In this document: piece after piece, positions 25,342-33,992 of the stretch
How the letters are laid out: the number at the start of each line of letters is the position of its first letter
Numbering within the stretch: position 1 is the first letter of the stretch
Assembly (NCBI RefSeq): GCF_009759665.1
Contig: NZ_WQNE01000032.1
Location: 32,536-96,535, forward strand
Reading direction: 5' to 3'
From: Bradyrhizobium cajani
GTDB lineage: Bacteria; Pseudomonadota; Alphaproteobacteria; Rhizobiales; Xanthobacteraceae
DNA: 64,000 nt
The notes under the pieces: generated by a model
Database searches by the model: none
What the model was told of the DNA's origin: nothing
What the model saw: only the letters and a program-made list of their open reading frames with translations
Translations under genes and position numbers: made by a program

Positions 25342-25956
25342 ATGCCTGGGAACACGCTTTCCAAGGGTGAGGTATTCGTCATTGAAACTGACGCGACCTC
25401 GCGCGAACAACTTTCCGCCGCGCTCCAACAGAGCGCCTATGACGTGATCTGCTTTGCCGACGGCGCCTCGCTGCTGTCGGAGACGAGAGCGCGGATGCCG
25501 GCCTGCGTGCTGCTGGAGATGCCGCCGGATCGCTCCGGCCTCGACGTGCTCAGGCGGCTGCGCGAGGAAAATTGCATGGCGCCGGTGCTGGTGACCTCGG
25601 CGAACGGCAGCATCGCCATGGCAGTCGACGCCATCAAGAGCGGCGCGGCCGACTTCATCGAAAAGCCGTTCCGTAGCCATGACATCATCGGCCGGATCGA
25701 TGCGGCCATCGACGAATTCGCGCAGCCCGGTTCAAACCGCCAGCGCTGGCTGCCCGGCTGCGAACCCCTGACGCCGCGCGAAGGCGACGTGCTCGAGCAT
25801 CTCGCCGCCGGCCTCACCAACAAGGAGATCGCCCGGCGCATGCATTTGAGCGCACGGACGATCGAGGGTTATCGCGCCAGCGTCCTGCGGAAGGGCGGCG
25901 CCCGCAACGTAACCGATCTGCTCCGCCGCATCTTCGGTCAGGGCTCACCCGCCTAA
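25342..25956 (+). CDS. FixJ-like regulator with degenerate receiver domain
   Basis: This 204-residue response regulator is of the FixJ/NarL shape. The receiver (about residues 10-125) lacks the standard phospho-acceptor: in place of the usual LLDxxMP it reads LLEMPP, so the position is Glu59 or, without a gap, Leu58. The first acidic pair is also changed (VIETD). Thr85 and Lys108 (EKPF) are kept. The LuxR-type DNA-binding domain is intact (LTPREGDVLEHLAAGLTNKEIARRM, residues 143 on, then LSARTIEGYRASVLRK). It may work without phosphorylation as a constitutive or ligand-controlled regulator. No histidine kinase is adjacent. Start ATG 25342; the divergent AraC gene shares the promoter region. 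Confidence 0.88.
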   Translation: MPGNTLSKGEVFVIETDATSREQLSAALQQSAYDVICFADGASLLSETRARMPACVLLEMPPDRSGLDVLRRLREENCMAPVLVTSANGSIAMAVDAIKSGAADFIEKPFRSHDIIGRIDAAIDEFAQPGSNRQRWLPGCEPLTPREGDVLEHLAAGLTNKEIARRMHLSARTIEGYRASVLRKGGARNVTDLLRRIFGQGSPA

Positions 25957-26058
25957 AGCATGATCCGGAAAAGCGCGCAGCGGTTTTCCGAAAAGATCAT
26001 GCTCAAACAACAACCTAAAGCGCGATGACGATTCATCGCAATCTCATCGCGCTTTAGG
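25957..26058. repeat. GCATGATCCGGAAAA two-hairpin repeat, copy 1
   Basis: AGCATGATC and GATCATGCT form an outer inverted repeat with CGGAAAA and TTTTCCG inside it, and CCTAAAGCGCGATGA and TCATCGCGCTTTAGG form a second. It begins immediately after the TAA of the upstream gene. A near-identical copy is at 33763-33866. Confidence 0.8.
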
Positions 26059-26232
26059 TCTGAGGCGCGGCTCGCCGCGCCGTGCGTTCCGCGGCCATGG
26101 TGCGGCCACCGCGCCGCCCCACGGAAACCCCAATCGAACCGGTTCCTTCCCTGCCGCGTCTCATCACGATGGCGAGGCATTTGATCGCGCGCGTCCGGTT
26201 GGCGGCGCGGCGATACCGGCAGGAGGGACTTT

Positions 26233-27915
26233 ATGCGCATCACCGCAAGATATTTGGCAACGACGAGCCTGGTCCTGGTGACCATGGCCACGGCGGCACC
26301 ATCATGGGCCGCCGATGTGGACGCGACGTCGGCCATCGACGCCGTCACCGTCTATCCCGACGGCGCCACCGTGACCCGCGTCATTTCGTTGGATCTCGCC
26401 TCCGGGGACTCGACGCTGGTCGCCAGGGATTTTCCACTCTCGCTCGATCCGTCCTCCCTTCGCGTCGAAGGCGAGGGGGGCGCCAAGCTCACCATCGGCA
26501 CCATCGATGCGCGGCCGCCCCGTGCGGCGTCCCCGGTCAACCTGCCCGAGCTCGACAAGCGCATCGAGGTGCTCAAGGACGAGCGCTCAGATCTGCAAGG
26601 CGCAATCGAGGCGGCGGTGGCGCGGCGCAAATTCGCCCTGCGGTTTGCTGAAGTGTCCCCTGCGGGTCTCGGCGACAAGGGCGAGGCCCGGCCGATCACC
26701 GAATGGCGCGCGGCCTTTGGCGCGGTCGGCGAGGAGATCGCGACCGCAGACACCGCGATCCGCGAGGCCACACGAAAGCAGCGCGAGATCGACCGCCAGA
26801 TCGCACAGCTCGAAGCCGAGCGCTCGGCCAAGCCGCCGAGCAAGCTGGAGGTACGGATCGACGTCGCCTCGGCCGCGGCGACCAAGGCGACGCTGCGGGT
26901 GACCTACGCCGTGCGCAACGCGCGCTGGGTGCCGCTCTATGACGCCCGGCTCGACACCGGCGCCAAGGATCGCAAGCCGCAACTCGAGCTGGTCCGCCGC
27001 GCCGAGGTCACACAGTCGACCGGCGAGGACTGGTCCAACGTCACGCTCGGCGTCTCCACGGTGCGCATCGGCCGCGGCGGTAGCGCGCCGGAGCTGAACT
27101 CGCTGGTCGCGCAATATCCGCAAGTGCCGAAGCCGCAGGCGCTTGGCGCGGCCTCGGACCTAGCGCGGCCTGCGCCAGCCATACGAGAGCGTTCCGCGCA
27201 ACTTATGCCATTGTCCAAGGCCCCCGAAGCCGAGCCGCGCGAGCGCGCTGACGAGCAGCAGGCAATTGCCGAGATCGGTGATTTCCAGGCCACCTTCAGG
27301 ATTCCCGGCCGCGTCAGCCTCGGCGCCGACGAGGGCGCCAAGAGCCTGCGCGTCGCTTCGATGACCGTGCTCGCCGAGCTCGCGGTGCGGGCGGCACCGG
27401 TGATGGACCCGACCGCCTACCTCGAAGCCAGCTTCAAGCAGACCGACGACACGACATTGCTGCCGGGCAAGGTCGCGATCTATCGCGACGGCGTCTTCGT
27501 CGGCCGCGGCAAGATTACGGCGTCCGCCAAGGACGACATCGTGCGGCTTGGTTTCGGCGCCGACGACAAGGTGAAGATCGAGCGCGCAGTGCTCAAGCGC
27601 AACGAAGGTTCGGCCGGTCTCCTGATCGCGACATCGAAGACCGACGAGCGTTCGTTCAAGACCACCGTCCGCAACGGACACGATTTCCCGATCAAGGTCG
27701 CGATCGAGGACCAGCTGCCGGTCAGCGAGAACGAGGACATCGTGGTCGAGATGCTGCCTGCGACCACGCCGCCCACCGCGAGCAACATCCGCGACAGGCG
27801 CGGCGTGCTGGAATGGTCGTTCGACGCCAAACCCGGTGAGATCAGGGACATCAACTTCGTCTGGCGCATCCGCTGGCCGAAGGACAAGGGCATGGTGATC
27901 GTTCCGGCGGGATAG
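26233..27915 (+). CDS. Exported DUF4140/DUF4139 (MuiA-like) protein
   Basis: This 560-residue exported protein has a signal peptide ending near PSWAAD. The N-terminal DUF4140-like region starts IDAVTVYPDGATVTRVISLDL. A charged coiled coil covers about residues 95-200 (LDKRIEVLKDERSDLQGAIE), followed by the DUF4139 region (VTYAVRNARWVPLYDARLD, ASFKQTDDTTLLPGKVAIYRDGVFVGRG). It ends with the conserved pattern WSFDAKPGEIRDINFVWRIRWPKDK (key words KPGEI and WPKDK). MuiA-like proteins are named from effects on mucoidy; no biochemical function is established. A periplasmic or surface location is inferred from the signal peptide. Start ATG 26233 with GGAGG just before it. Confidence 0.85.
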   Translation: MRITARYLATTSLVLVTMATAAPSWAADVDATSAIDAVTVYPDGATVTRVISLDLASGDSTLVARDFPLSLDPSSLRVEGEGGAKLTIGTIDARPPRAASPVNLPELDKRIEVLKDERSDLQGAIEAAVARRKFALRFAEVSPAGLGDKGEARPITEWRAAFGAVGEEIATADTAIREATRKQREIDRQIAQLEAERSAKPPSKLEVRIDVASAAATKATLRVTYAVRNARWVPLYDARLDTGAKDRKPQLELVRRAEVTQSTGEDWSNVTLGVSTVRIGRGGSAPELNSLVAQYPQVPKPQALGAASDLARPAPAIRERSAQLMPLSKAPEAEPRERADEQQAIAEIGDFQATFRIPGRVSLGADEGAKSLRVASMTVLAELAVRAAPVMDPTAYLEASFKQTDDTTLLPGKVAIYRDGVFVGRGKITASAKDDIVRLGFGADDKVKIERAVLKRNEGSAGLLIATSKTDERSFKTTVRNGHDFPIKVAIEDQLPVSENEDIVVEMLPATTPPTASNIRDRRGVLEWSFDAKPGEIRDINFVWRIRWPKDKGMVIVPAG

Positions 27916-27927
27916 GCGGTGTCTCTT

Positions 27928-28055
27928 CACCTCTCCCGTAGGGAGAGGTCGGATCGCATCGAAAGATGCGAGCCGGGTGAGGGGGTCTCGCTAAACGCCG
28001 CGGCCCCTCACCCGGATTGCTACGCAATCCGACCTCTCCCCGTTGGGGAGAGGTG
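27928..28055. repeat. CACCTCTCCC / GGGGAGAGGTG repeat overlapping the end of hmuV
   Basis: Arms CACCTCTCCCGTAGGGAGAGGTCGGAT and ATCCGACCTCTCCCCGTTGGGGAGAGGTG enclose GGGTGAGGGGG and CCCCTCACCC. Each end is itself a hairpin. The last 36 bases encode the C terminus and stop of hmuV. Confidence 0.75.
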
Positions 28056-28850
28056 TGGCATCACCGCCCGCATCGACTGCGGCAGCACGTAAGGCACGCC
28101 GTCGTCGCCCCGATGGACGACGGCGTCGATCTCGAAAATGTCGCGGATGGTCTCGCGCGTGACGACATCGGCCCGCGGGCCGTCGGCGGCGAGCTTGCCG
28201 CCGTTCAGCACGACGAGGCGGTCGGCGAAGCGGATTGCGAGATTGAGGTCGTGCAGGATGGCGATCACGGCCGTGCCGCCTGCTGCGCGGCGGCGGGCCG
28301 CTTCGACGAGGTCGATCTGGTGGCGCAGGTCGAGGCTCGAGGTCGGCTCGTCCAGCAGCAGAAGTCCCGGTCCATGCGCGGCCTCGCCGCAGGCGAGCTG
28401 CACCAATACGCGGGCGAAATGGGTGCGCTGCTGCTCGCCGCCCGATAGCGTCGGCAATTGCCGCGCGCGGAAATGCGAAAGGCCGACCTCGTCGAGCGCG
28501 GCCTCGACGAGGGGGCCGGCGTCGCGCATGCTGCGATCGCCCGCGCCCATCAGCACGATCTCCTCGACGGTGAAGGGGAAGGTGACATTGATGTGCTGGG
28601 ACAGCATGGCACGGCGCGCGGCTAGCTCGCGCGGCGTGAAGCTGCTGATGTCGCGCTGATTGAGGCGCACCTCGCCTTCGCTCGGGCGGAGATCGCCGGA
28701 CAGGAGCCGCAGCAGGGTCGACTTGCCGGCACCGTTCGGGCCGATGATGGCGACCATCTCGCCGGCTGCAACCGTCAGGCCGACGCCATCGAGCAGGGTC
28801 GCGCGGCCGGCGCGCTTGCCCAGGGATCGCGCCTCGATCACGGCGCTCAT
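28020..28850 (-). CDS. hmuV: Haemin ABC transporter ATP-binding protein
   Basis: This 276-residue ATPase powers haem uptake across the inner membrane with HmuU. It has Walker A GPNGAGKST, the HmuV word LSQHINVTFPFTVEEIVLMG, signature LSGGEQQRTHFARVL, Walker B LLLLDEPTSSLD and switch ILHDLNLA. Its ATG overlaps the hmuU stop as ATGA. The last dozen residues (PHLSPTGRGRIA) and the stop are encoded by a repeat element, so the natural C terminus has been replaced or extended by repeat sequence. It is the last gene of hmuPTUV. Confidence 0.95.
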   Translation of the reverse strand: MSAVIEARSLGKRAGRATLLDGVGLTVAAGEMVAIIGPNGAGKSTLLRLLSGDLRPSEGEVRLNQRDISSFTPRELAARRAMLSQHINVTFPFTVEEIVLMGAGDRSMRDAGPLVEAALDEVGLSHFRARQLPTLSGGEQQRTHFARVLVQLACGEAAHGPGLLLLDEPTSSLDLRHQIDLVEAARRRAAGGTAVIAILHDLNLAIRFADRLVVLNGGKLAADGPRADVVTRETIRDIFEIDAVVHRGDDGVPYVLPQSMRAVMPHLSPTGRGRIA

Positions 28851-29944
28851 AGCACGGTGAGCCCGCGCTGCCGCAGTAGGATGCCGAGGAAGACCGGCGC
28901 GCCGACGGCTGCCGTCAGGATCCCGATCGGCATCTCCGCCGGCGCCACGATGGTGCGCGCCAGCGTGTCGGCGCCGACCATCAGGATCGCGCCGAGCAGC
29001 ACCGAGGCCGGCAACAGCAGGCGATGCGCCGGCCCGATGATAAGGCGGAGCAGATGCGGCACCACGATGCCGACGAAGCCGATGACACCGCTGACCGACA
29101 CCGCGACGCCGGTCATGGCGGAGACCATGACGATCGAGATCCGCTTCAGGCGCTCGACATCGACGCCACCATGAAAGGCGTCGGCCTCGCCGAGCACCAG
29201 CAGATCGAGGCCGCGGGCGATGAGGGTGCAGGCGGCAAGCCCGATGATGAGGATCGGCGCGAGCACGGCGGCCTTGGTCCAGGTCGCGCCGCTCATCGAG
29301 CCCAGCAGCCAGAATGTAATGTCGCGAAGCTGGCGATCGTCAGCGATAAACACCAGCAGGCCGATGCCGGCATTGGCGATGGCGGTGATGGCGACGCCGG
29401 CGAGCAGGAAGATCGCGATCGACGTCCGCCCGGCGCGGCTGGAGATGCCGTAGAGGATCGCCGTCGTTGCCAGCGAGCCGGCGAAGGCTGCGAGCGGCAA
29501 CAGCTCGGTCTGGAGGAAGCGGAACGCCTCGCCGAAGCGTGAATCGGTGAAGACGATCGCGCTGGCGGCCGCGAGCGCGCCACCGCTGGAAACGCCGACC
29601 AGCGCGGGATCGGCGAGCGGATTGCGAAACAGTCCCTGCATGATCGCGCCGGCTGCGGCGAGCAGGCCACCGACCATCGCGGTCGCTGCGATCCGGGGAA
29701 TACGGATCGACCACAGCACGAGCTGGTCGCGCGCCGTCACCGCATCGGTGGTCGTGTTGCCGGCAAGGCCGAGGGCGGTGGGCAGCCGGGAGAGCGGAAT
29801 GCCGGCAGCGCCGACGGTCAGCGCGACGATCGCGGTCGCCGCCAGCGCTGCGAGGAGCAGGGGAATGGCAACCGATGCGGATCGCCGTCCCGTGCCGGCG
29901 TGTCGTCGCGGACTTCGCGTATCCGTCCCGATCGTCACGCTCAT
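28847..29944 (-). CDS. hmuU: Haemin ABC transporter permease
   Basis: This FecCD-family permease has 365 residues and many hydrophobic segments (for example VAIPLLLAALAATAIVALTV). Family motifs include WSIRIPRIAATAMVGGLLAAAG, GLFRNPLADPALVGVSSGGAL and SGVIGFVGIVVPHLLRLIIGP. With HmuT and HmuV it moves haem into the cytoplasm. ATG 29944 overlaps the hmuT stop by four bases. The frame stays open to 30424 antisense of hmuT, which is not coding. Confidence 0.95.
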   Translation of the reverse strand: MSVTIGTDTRSPRRHAGTGRRSASVAIPLLLAALAATAIVALTVGAAGIPLSRLPTALGLAGNTTTDAVTARDQLVLWSIRIPRIAATAMVGGLLAAAGAIMQGLFRNPLADPALVGVSSGGALAAASAIVFTDSRFGEAFRFLQTELLPLAAFAGSLATTAILYGISSRAGRTSIAIFLLAGVAITAIANAGIGLLVFIADDRQLRDITFWLLGSMSGATWTKAAVLAPILIIGLAACTLIARGLDLLVLGEADAFHGGVDVERLKRISIVMVSAMTGVAVSVSGVIGFVGIVVPHLLRLIIGPAHRLLLPASVLLGAILMVGADTLARTIVAPAEMPIGILTAAVGAPVFLGILLRQRGLTVL

Positions 29945-30891
29945 TGCCGGCAATTCGCCGCCGACAAGGCCGACGTGAACGTGCTGCTTTCGGCCAATGC
30001 CGGATAGAGCTTGACCGAGAGATCGCGCGCCGCCGCCGCCGTGCGCGGCCCGAAGCCAAGCAGATAGAGCCCATCCATCGTGATGAAGCTCTTGTTGGCC
30101 GCAACCGGCGTCAGTGCAAAGCCGGGATGGGTATACACCGCCTCGGCCTGGAGCGAGTCCTTGCCGCGCTCGATCGACAGCACGACGTCGGGCTTGGCCG
30201 CGACGATCGCCTCGTCGCCGATGATCTTGTAGCCGTCGTAATCGTCGACGGCATTGGCGGCGCCGGCGAGCTGGATGACCTCGTCGGCCGCGGTCTTGTG
30301 ACCGGCGACCATGGCTCGCCCGTTCTGAAGCGACATCACGAACATCACGCGCACCGGCTTGGTCACCTTGGCGCGCAGTGCGCGGAGCTGTGCGAGATCG
30401 GCGCCGACCGCGGTGCTCAGGCATTCGGCGCGCGCGTCGACGCCCATGGCGTGGCCGACCAGCTTGATCTTCTCGATCAGGCCGTCCTCGGAAAAGGTCT
30501 CGGGCACCAGCACCAGCGGCACCTTTGCGGTCTCCAGGATGTCCATGGTCTCGCGCGGGCCAGATCCCTGGATCGCCAGGATCAGCGTGGGATTGAGGCC
30601 CAATACGCCCTCAGCCGAGATCTGGCGCATGTAGCCGACATTGGGTTTGTCGTGCAGCGCCGCTGCCGGATAGAGGCTCGTGGTGTCGACGCCGACCAGC
30701 CGGCTCTCGAGCCCGAGCGCATACAGGATCTCGGTGATGGCGCCGCCGATCGAGACCGTGCGCGCGAAGTCGGCAACAGTGACATCACGGTTGCGGGCGT
30801 CATGCACCGTGATGCCGGCGGCGTGCGCGGTGGACGCGAGCGCGATCGTGCCGGAAAGCAGGAGACCTGGGAGGGTGCGACAAAATGTCAT
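29941..30891 (-). CDS. hmuT: Periplasmic haemin-binding protein
   Basis: This cluster A-2/BtuF-like binding protein of 316 residues has a signal peptide (LPGLLLSGTIALASTAHA). IGGAITEILYALGLESRLVGVDTTSLYP is typical HmuT, and the conserved Tyr in TTSLYP is the usual haem ligand region. VGYMRQISAEGVLGLNPTLILA and HPGFALTPVAANKSFITMDG also match. It takes haem from the HmuR receptor to HmuUV. It is separated from hmuP by six bases. Confidence 0.95.
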   Translation of the reverse strand: MTFCRTLPGLLLSGTIALASTAHAAGITVHDARNRDVTVADFARTVSIGGAITEILYALGLESRLVGVDTTSLYPAAALHDKPNVGYMRQISAEGVLGLNPTLILAIQGSGPRETMDILETAKVPLVLVPETFSEDGLIEKIKLVGHAMGVDARAECLSTAVGADLAQLRALRAKVTKPVRVMFVMSLQNGRAMVAGHKTAADEVIQLAGAANAVDDYDGYKIIGDEAIVAAKPDVVLSIERGKDSLQAEAVYTHPGFALTPVAANKSFITMDGLYLLGFGPRTAAAARDLSVKLYPALAESSTFTSALSAANCRQ

Positions 30892-30897
30892 TGCGGT

Positions 30898-31104
30898 TCA
30901 CTTCGTCAGGATCAGCTTGTTTTGCGACGTCAGGCGCAGGCGATAGGCGTCCTCGCCATGCGCGATGATGATCTCGCGCTCGGCCGCGAACAGCTCGCGG
31001 CTGTCGATCCGGCTCCCTCGCATGGTGAGGGTTCTCGTTGTTGCAGAAGGGCTTCCTGCCGGCCCTGCCGCGCCGTCGCTACTGTCTCCGGACGTTGCTG
31101 ACAT
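30898..31104 (-). CDS. hmuP: HmuP haem-uptake regulatory protein
   Basis: This 68-residue protein has the conserved HmuP core RGSRIDSRELFAAEREIIIAHGEDAYRLRLTSQNKLILTK (key words SRELF, HGEDAYRLR, NKLILTK). In Bradyrhizobium, HmuP is known as a co-activator that works with Irr to switch on hmuR and hmuTUV. It is the first gene of the leftward operon, divergent from hmuR across a control region of about 260 bases. Start ATG 31104. Confidence 0.93.
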   Translation of the reverse strand: MSATSGDSSDGAAGPAGSPSATTRTLTMRGSRIDSRELFAAEREIIIAHGEDAYRLRLTSQNKLILTK

Positions 31105-31183
31105 TGTTGGTGTGATGCGCTTTCAAGATTTCAGATGCGTCCTGCTTGTATAAGCGCCGCGAAGGGCATTCCAACGGCGGCAA

Positions 31184-31200
31184 TTTACAATCGATATAAA
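31184..31200. promoter_or_regulatory. Candidate Irr-type element, hmuP-hmuR region
   Basis: TTTACAATCGATATAAA keeps the TTTA...TAAA ends and length of the iron-control element but with imperfect inner symmetry. It lies between the divergent hmuP and hmuR genes, where an Irr target is expected from Bradyrhizobium work. Confidence 0.45.
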
Positions 31201-31297
31201 CTGCAACCTTGTGACATTGACCGTCAGAGTGTTGCCACGTAACCAATTGTGGCAGCGGGGTGACTTGCCCGCGTGTTGAGATAATCAGCCAGCCAGT

Positions 31298-31314
31298 CGT
31301 TCGCGTTGCGAACG
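31298..31314. promoter_or_regulatory. Perfect inverted repeat in the hmuR leader
   Basis: CGTTCGC and GCGAACG flank GTT, a perfect 7-bp inverted repeat 54 bases before the hmuR ATG. It may be an operator or an mRNA leader hairpin. Confidence 0.45.
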
Positions 31315-31367
31315 CACGCCAGCCAAACGACTCCAAGAACTGAAGTGAAGTGCAGGCTGGGGCTGAT

Positions 31368-33764
31368 ATGGCTGACGGGGCTAGGTATTCGCGCGCCCTG
31401 ATTTTAGGCGCGTCGGTGGTTTCAATCGCGTCGTTGATGACGGAGAGCGGTGTTGCGCAGACCGCCGATCAAGCCGCGCAGTCGGTCAAGCCGGTACAGC
31501 CTCCCAAGCAGGCCAAGCGCAATCCGGCCAAGCCGCAGGCCAATCAACCGCAGGCCGGCGCCAGCGTGTGGGATGCGCGTGCGCAGGCGATCGTCGGCGT
31601 CCAGTCGCTCGACACCATCACGGCTGCAGCCTCCAAGACCGATGAGCGTGCGGTCGACGCGCTCGCGCCGGTCAGCGTCGTGACGTCGGCGCAAATCGAG
31701 GCTCGTCAGGCCAGCACCGTTGGCGATCTCATTTATAATGTGCCGGGCGTGTGGGTTCAGAATCGCGGCGATGAGCCGTCGACCTCGATCAATATCCGCG
31801 GCTTGCAGGATTTCGGCCGTGTCGCCGTCATCGTCGACGGAGCGCGGCAGAACTATCAGCGCACGGGTCACTTCGCCAACGGCTCGTTCTTCCTCAATCC
31901 CGAACTGATCAGCGGCATCGACATCGTCCGCGGTCCGACCGCCAATATCTACGGCTCCGGTGCGATCGGCGGCGTGGCATCGTTCCGCACCAAGGATATC
32001 GAGGACGTCGTCCGCGCGGGCGAGCGCTGGGGCGTCGACGTCAAGACCATCCTCGGCAGCAACTACGGACGCGCGCTCGGCTCGGCCTTCGGCGGCGTTC
32101 ACGTCAACCCGAACGTCGACGTGTTTGCGGGCGGCACCTACTCGACGCAGGAGAACTACAAGGACGGCACCGGCTTCGAGGTCGCCAACACCGGCAACCG
32201 GCTCACCAGCGGCATCGCCAAGCTGACGGTGCGGCCGGCGGACGGGCACGAGGTCAAGCTCGGCACCATCTTCCAGGAAGACATCTACAGCGTGGGCCAG
32301 CCGCCGCGACGTGCCGGCGATCCCAATTCGACCAACGCGAACGGCACCAACAATCTGAGCGGCACGTCGATCTACGCGTCCAACGTCAAGAACTACACCA
32401 CGACGCTCGGCTGGAAATATTCGCAGCCGGATGATCAATGGTTCGACTGGGATGCAAAAGTCTACTGGAACCGGACCGAGAACGACCAGATCAAGACGGC
32501 ACATACCAGCACGACGCCGTCGGTCTTTTGCGGTGGAGTGCCCGGCAACGCCGTGTCCGGCTGTATCGGCAGCAATCGCGGATATCTGCTCGATACGATC
32601 GGCGTCGACGTGCACAACACGACGCGGTTCGAGACCGGAAGCTGGCGCCACGCGGTGACCTACGGTCTCGATGCCTTCCAGGACAAGGTGTCGACGCAGG
32701 ACAGGACCGGCACCTCGGAAGTCACGACTCCCGGCGGAAAGCGCACCGTGTCCGGCGGCTTCGTGCAATGGAAGGCGGACTACACCTCGATGCTCGAGGT
32801 GATCGGCGCGCTCCGTTACGACAATTATCAGCTGTCCTCGGCCTCCGCGTCGTCCGGCGGCGACCGCCTGTCGCCGAAGATCACGGTCGCTCTCGTTCCC
32901 ACTGCGTTCGTGACGCCCTATGCCAGCTACGCCGAAGGCTATCGGGCGCCCTCGATCACGGAGACGCTGGTCAGCGGCCCGCATTCGGGCGCGACGATCA
33001 ACGACTCGTTCTTCCGCTGTCCGTCGGGTACGCCGGGGCCGGGCGCAGATTCGACGTTCTGCTTCGTGCCGAATCCGAACCTGCGGCCCGAGGTCGGCAA
33101 GAACAAGGAGATCGGCTTCAACATCAAGAAGAACGACCTCTTTACGGCGGGTGATACGCTGCGCGGCAAGATCAACTTCTTCCGCAACGACATCACCGAC
33201 TTCATCGACCAGGTCGCCTACGGAAATCCGCTGGTGGTTCCGACCGGGCCGCCGCCGGCGCCCAGCATCACGGTGCTGCCGTTCCTGCAGTATCAGAACG
33301 TCGCCTCCGCGCGCATCCAGGGTTTCGAAGCCGAGACGATGTACGACGCGAACACCTGGTTCTTCGGCCTCTCCGGGACCTATCAGAACGGCAAGAACCT
33401 CCAGACCGGATTTGGCCTCTACAGCATTCCGCCGCAGAAGATCACCACGACTGCGGGCGTGCGTCTGCTCGACAGGACGCTGATCCTCTCGGTGATGTGG
33501 ACCTCGGCGATCGCGAATTACGATATCCCGCGGACCTACACGCCGGCAACGTCGTTCGATCTCGTGAATTTCTACGCCCAGTATCAGCCGCGGCCGGATC
33601 TCACGCTCAACTTCTCGGTCGAGAATCTCCTCAACCAGTACTACCGCCCCTACGCCATTCCGGTCGGCAGTACGGGCGATACGCAAAACGACGTGAAATG
33701 GGCGAGCGCCGGGGCGGGGCTCGTGGTCAAGGGAGGCCTGAAGTACCACTTCGGCGGCATCTAG
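31368..33764 (+). CDS. hmuR: TonB-dependent haem receptor
   Basis: This outer-membrane beta-barrel receptor (798 residues from ATG 31368) imports haem with energy from TonB-ExbBD. It has a signal peptide (LGASVVSIASLMTESGVAQ), a plug domain (APVSVVTSAQIEARQASTVGDLIYNVPGVW, key words TVGDLI, NVPGV, INIRGLQDFGRVAVIVDGAR) and a barrel. The haem-receptor signature is visible as YRAPSITE (FRAP box) and NPNLRP, with a histidine between them (GPHSG). It ends VVKGGLKYHFGGI. An in-frame GTG at 31350 is possible. The TAG stop overlaps the start of a repeat. Divergent hmuPTUV and downstream hmuQ, hutX and exbBD-tonB complete the pathway. Confidence 0.95.
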   Translation: MADGARYSRALILGASVVSIASLMTESGVAQTADQAAQSVKPVQPPKQAKRNPAKPQANQPQAGASVWDARAQAIVGVQSLDTITAAASKTDERAVDALAPVSVVTSAQIEARQASTVGDLIYNVPGVWVQNRGDEPSTSINIRGLQDFGRVAVIVDGARQNYQRTGHFANGSFFLNPELISGIDIVRGPTANIYGSGAIGGVASFRTKDIEDVVRAGERWGVDVKTILGSNYGRALGSAFGGVHVNPNVDVFAGGTYSTQENYKDGTGFEVANTGNRLTSGIAKLTVRPADGHEVKLGTIFQEDIYSVGQPPRRAGDPNSTNANGTNNLSGTSIYASNVKNYTTTLGWKYSQPDDQWFDWDAKVYWNRTENDQIKTAHTSTTPSVFCGGVPGNAVSGCIGSNRGYLLDTIGVDVHNTTRFETGSWRHAVTYGLDAFQDKVSTQDRTGTSEVTTPGGKRTVSGGFVQWKADYTSMLEVIGALRYDNYQLSSASASSGGDRLSPKITVALVPTAFVTPYASYAEGYRAPSITETLVSGPHSGATINDSFFRCPSGTPGPGADSTFCFVPNPNLRPEVGKNKEIGFNIKKNDLFTAGDTLRGKINFFRNDITDFIDQVAYGNPLVVPTGPPPAPSITVLPFLQYQNVASARIQGFEAETMYDANTWFFGLSGTYQNGKNLQTGFGLYSIPPQKITTTAGVRLLDRTLILSVMWTSAIANYDIPRTYTPATSFDLVNFYAQYQPRPDLTLNFSVENLLNQYYRPYAIPVGSTGDTQNDVKWASAGAGLVVKGGLKYHFGGI

Positions 33765-33866
33765 AGCATGATCCGGAAAAGTGTGAAGCGGTTTTCCGAA
33801 AGGATCATGCTCAAGCAATAACCTGAAGCGCGATGACGATTCATCCCAATCTCATCGCGCTTTAGG
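33763..33866. repeat. GCATGATCCGGAAAA two-hairpin repeat, copy 2
   Basis: This has the same two hairpins as the element at 25957-26058, with only scattered differences. It starts within the hmuR stop codon region (TAG then AGCATG). It lies between hmuR and hmuQ. Confidence 0.8.
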
Positions 33867-33992
33867 GCCGACGATCCAAGCGGGACGCCGTATTGACCGC
33901 CAGAGCCACGCTGACGTCCCAGCGTGGCTTCGGCGCGTTCTGAAACATCCGGTCGGCATGCGCCGATCGACAGTCTGACAGGAGAAGATCGA

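Noticed and set aside
31422..33818. Long minus-strand frame of about 800 codons opposite hmuR
   Set aside because: It is the mirror frame of a clear TonB-dependent receptor in GC-rich DNA and its product is Arg/Asp/His-rich without any family pattern.
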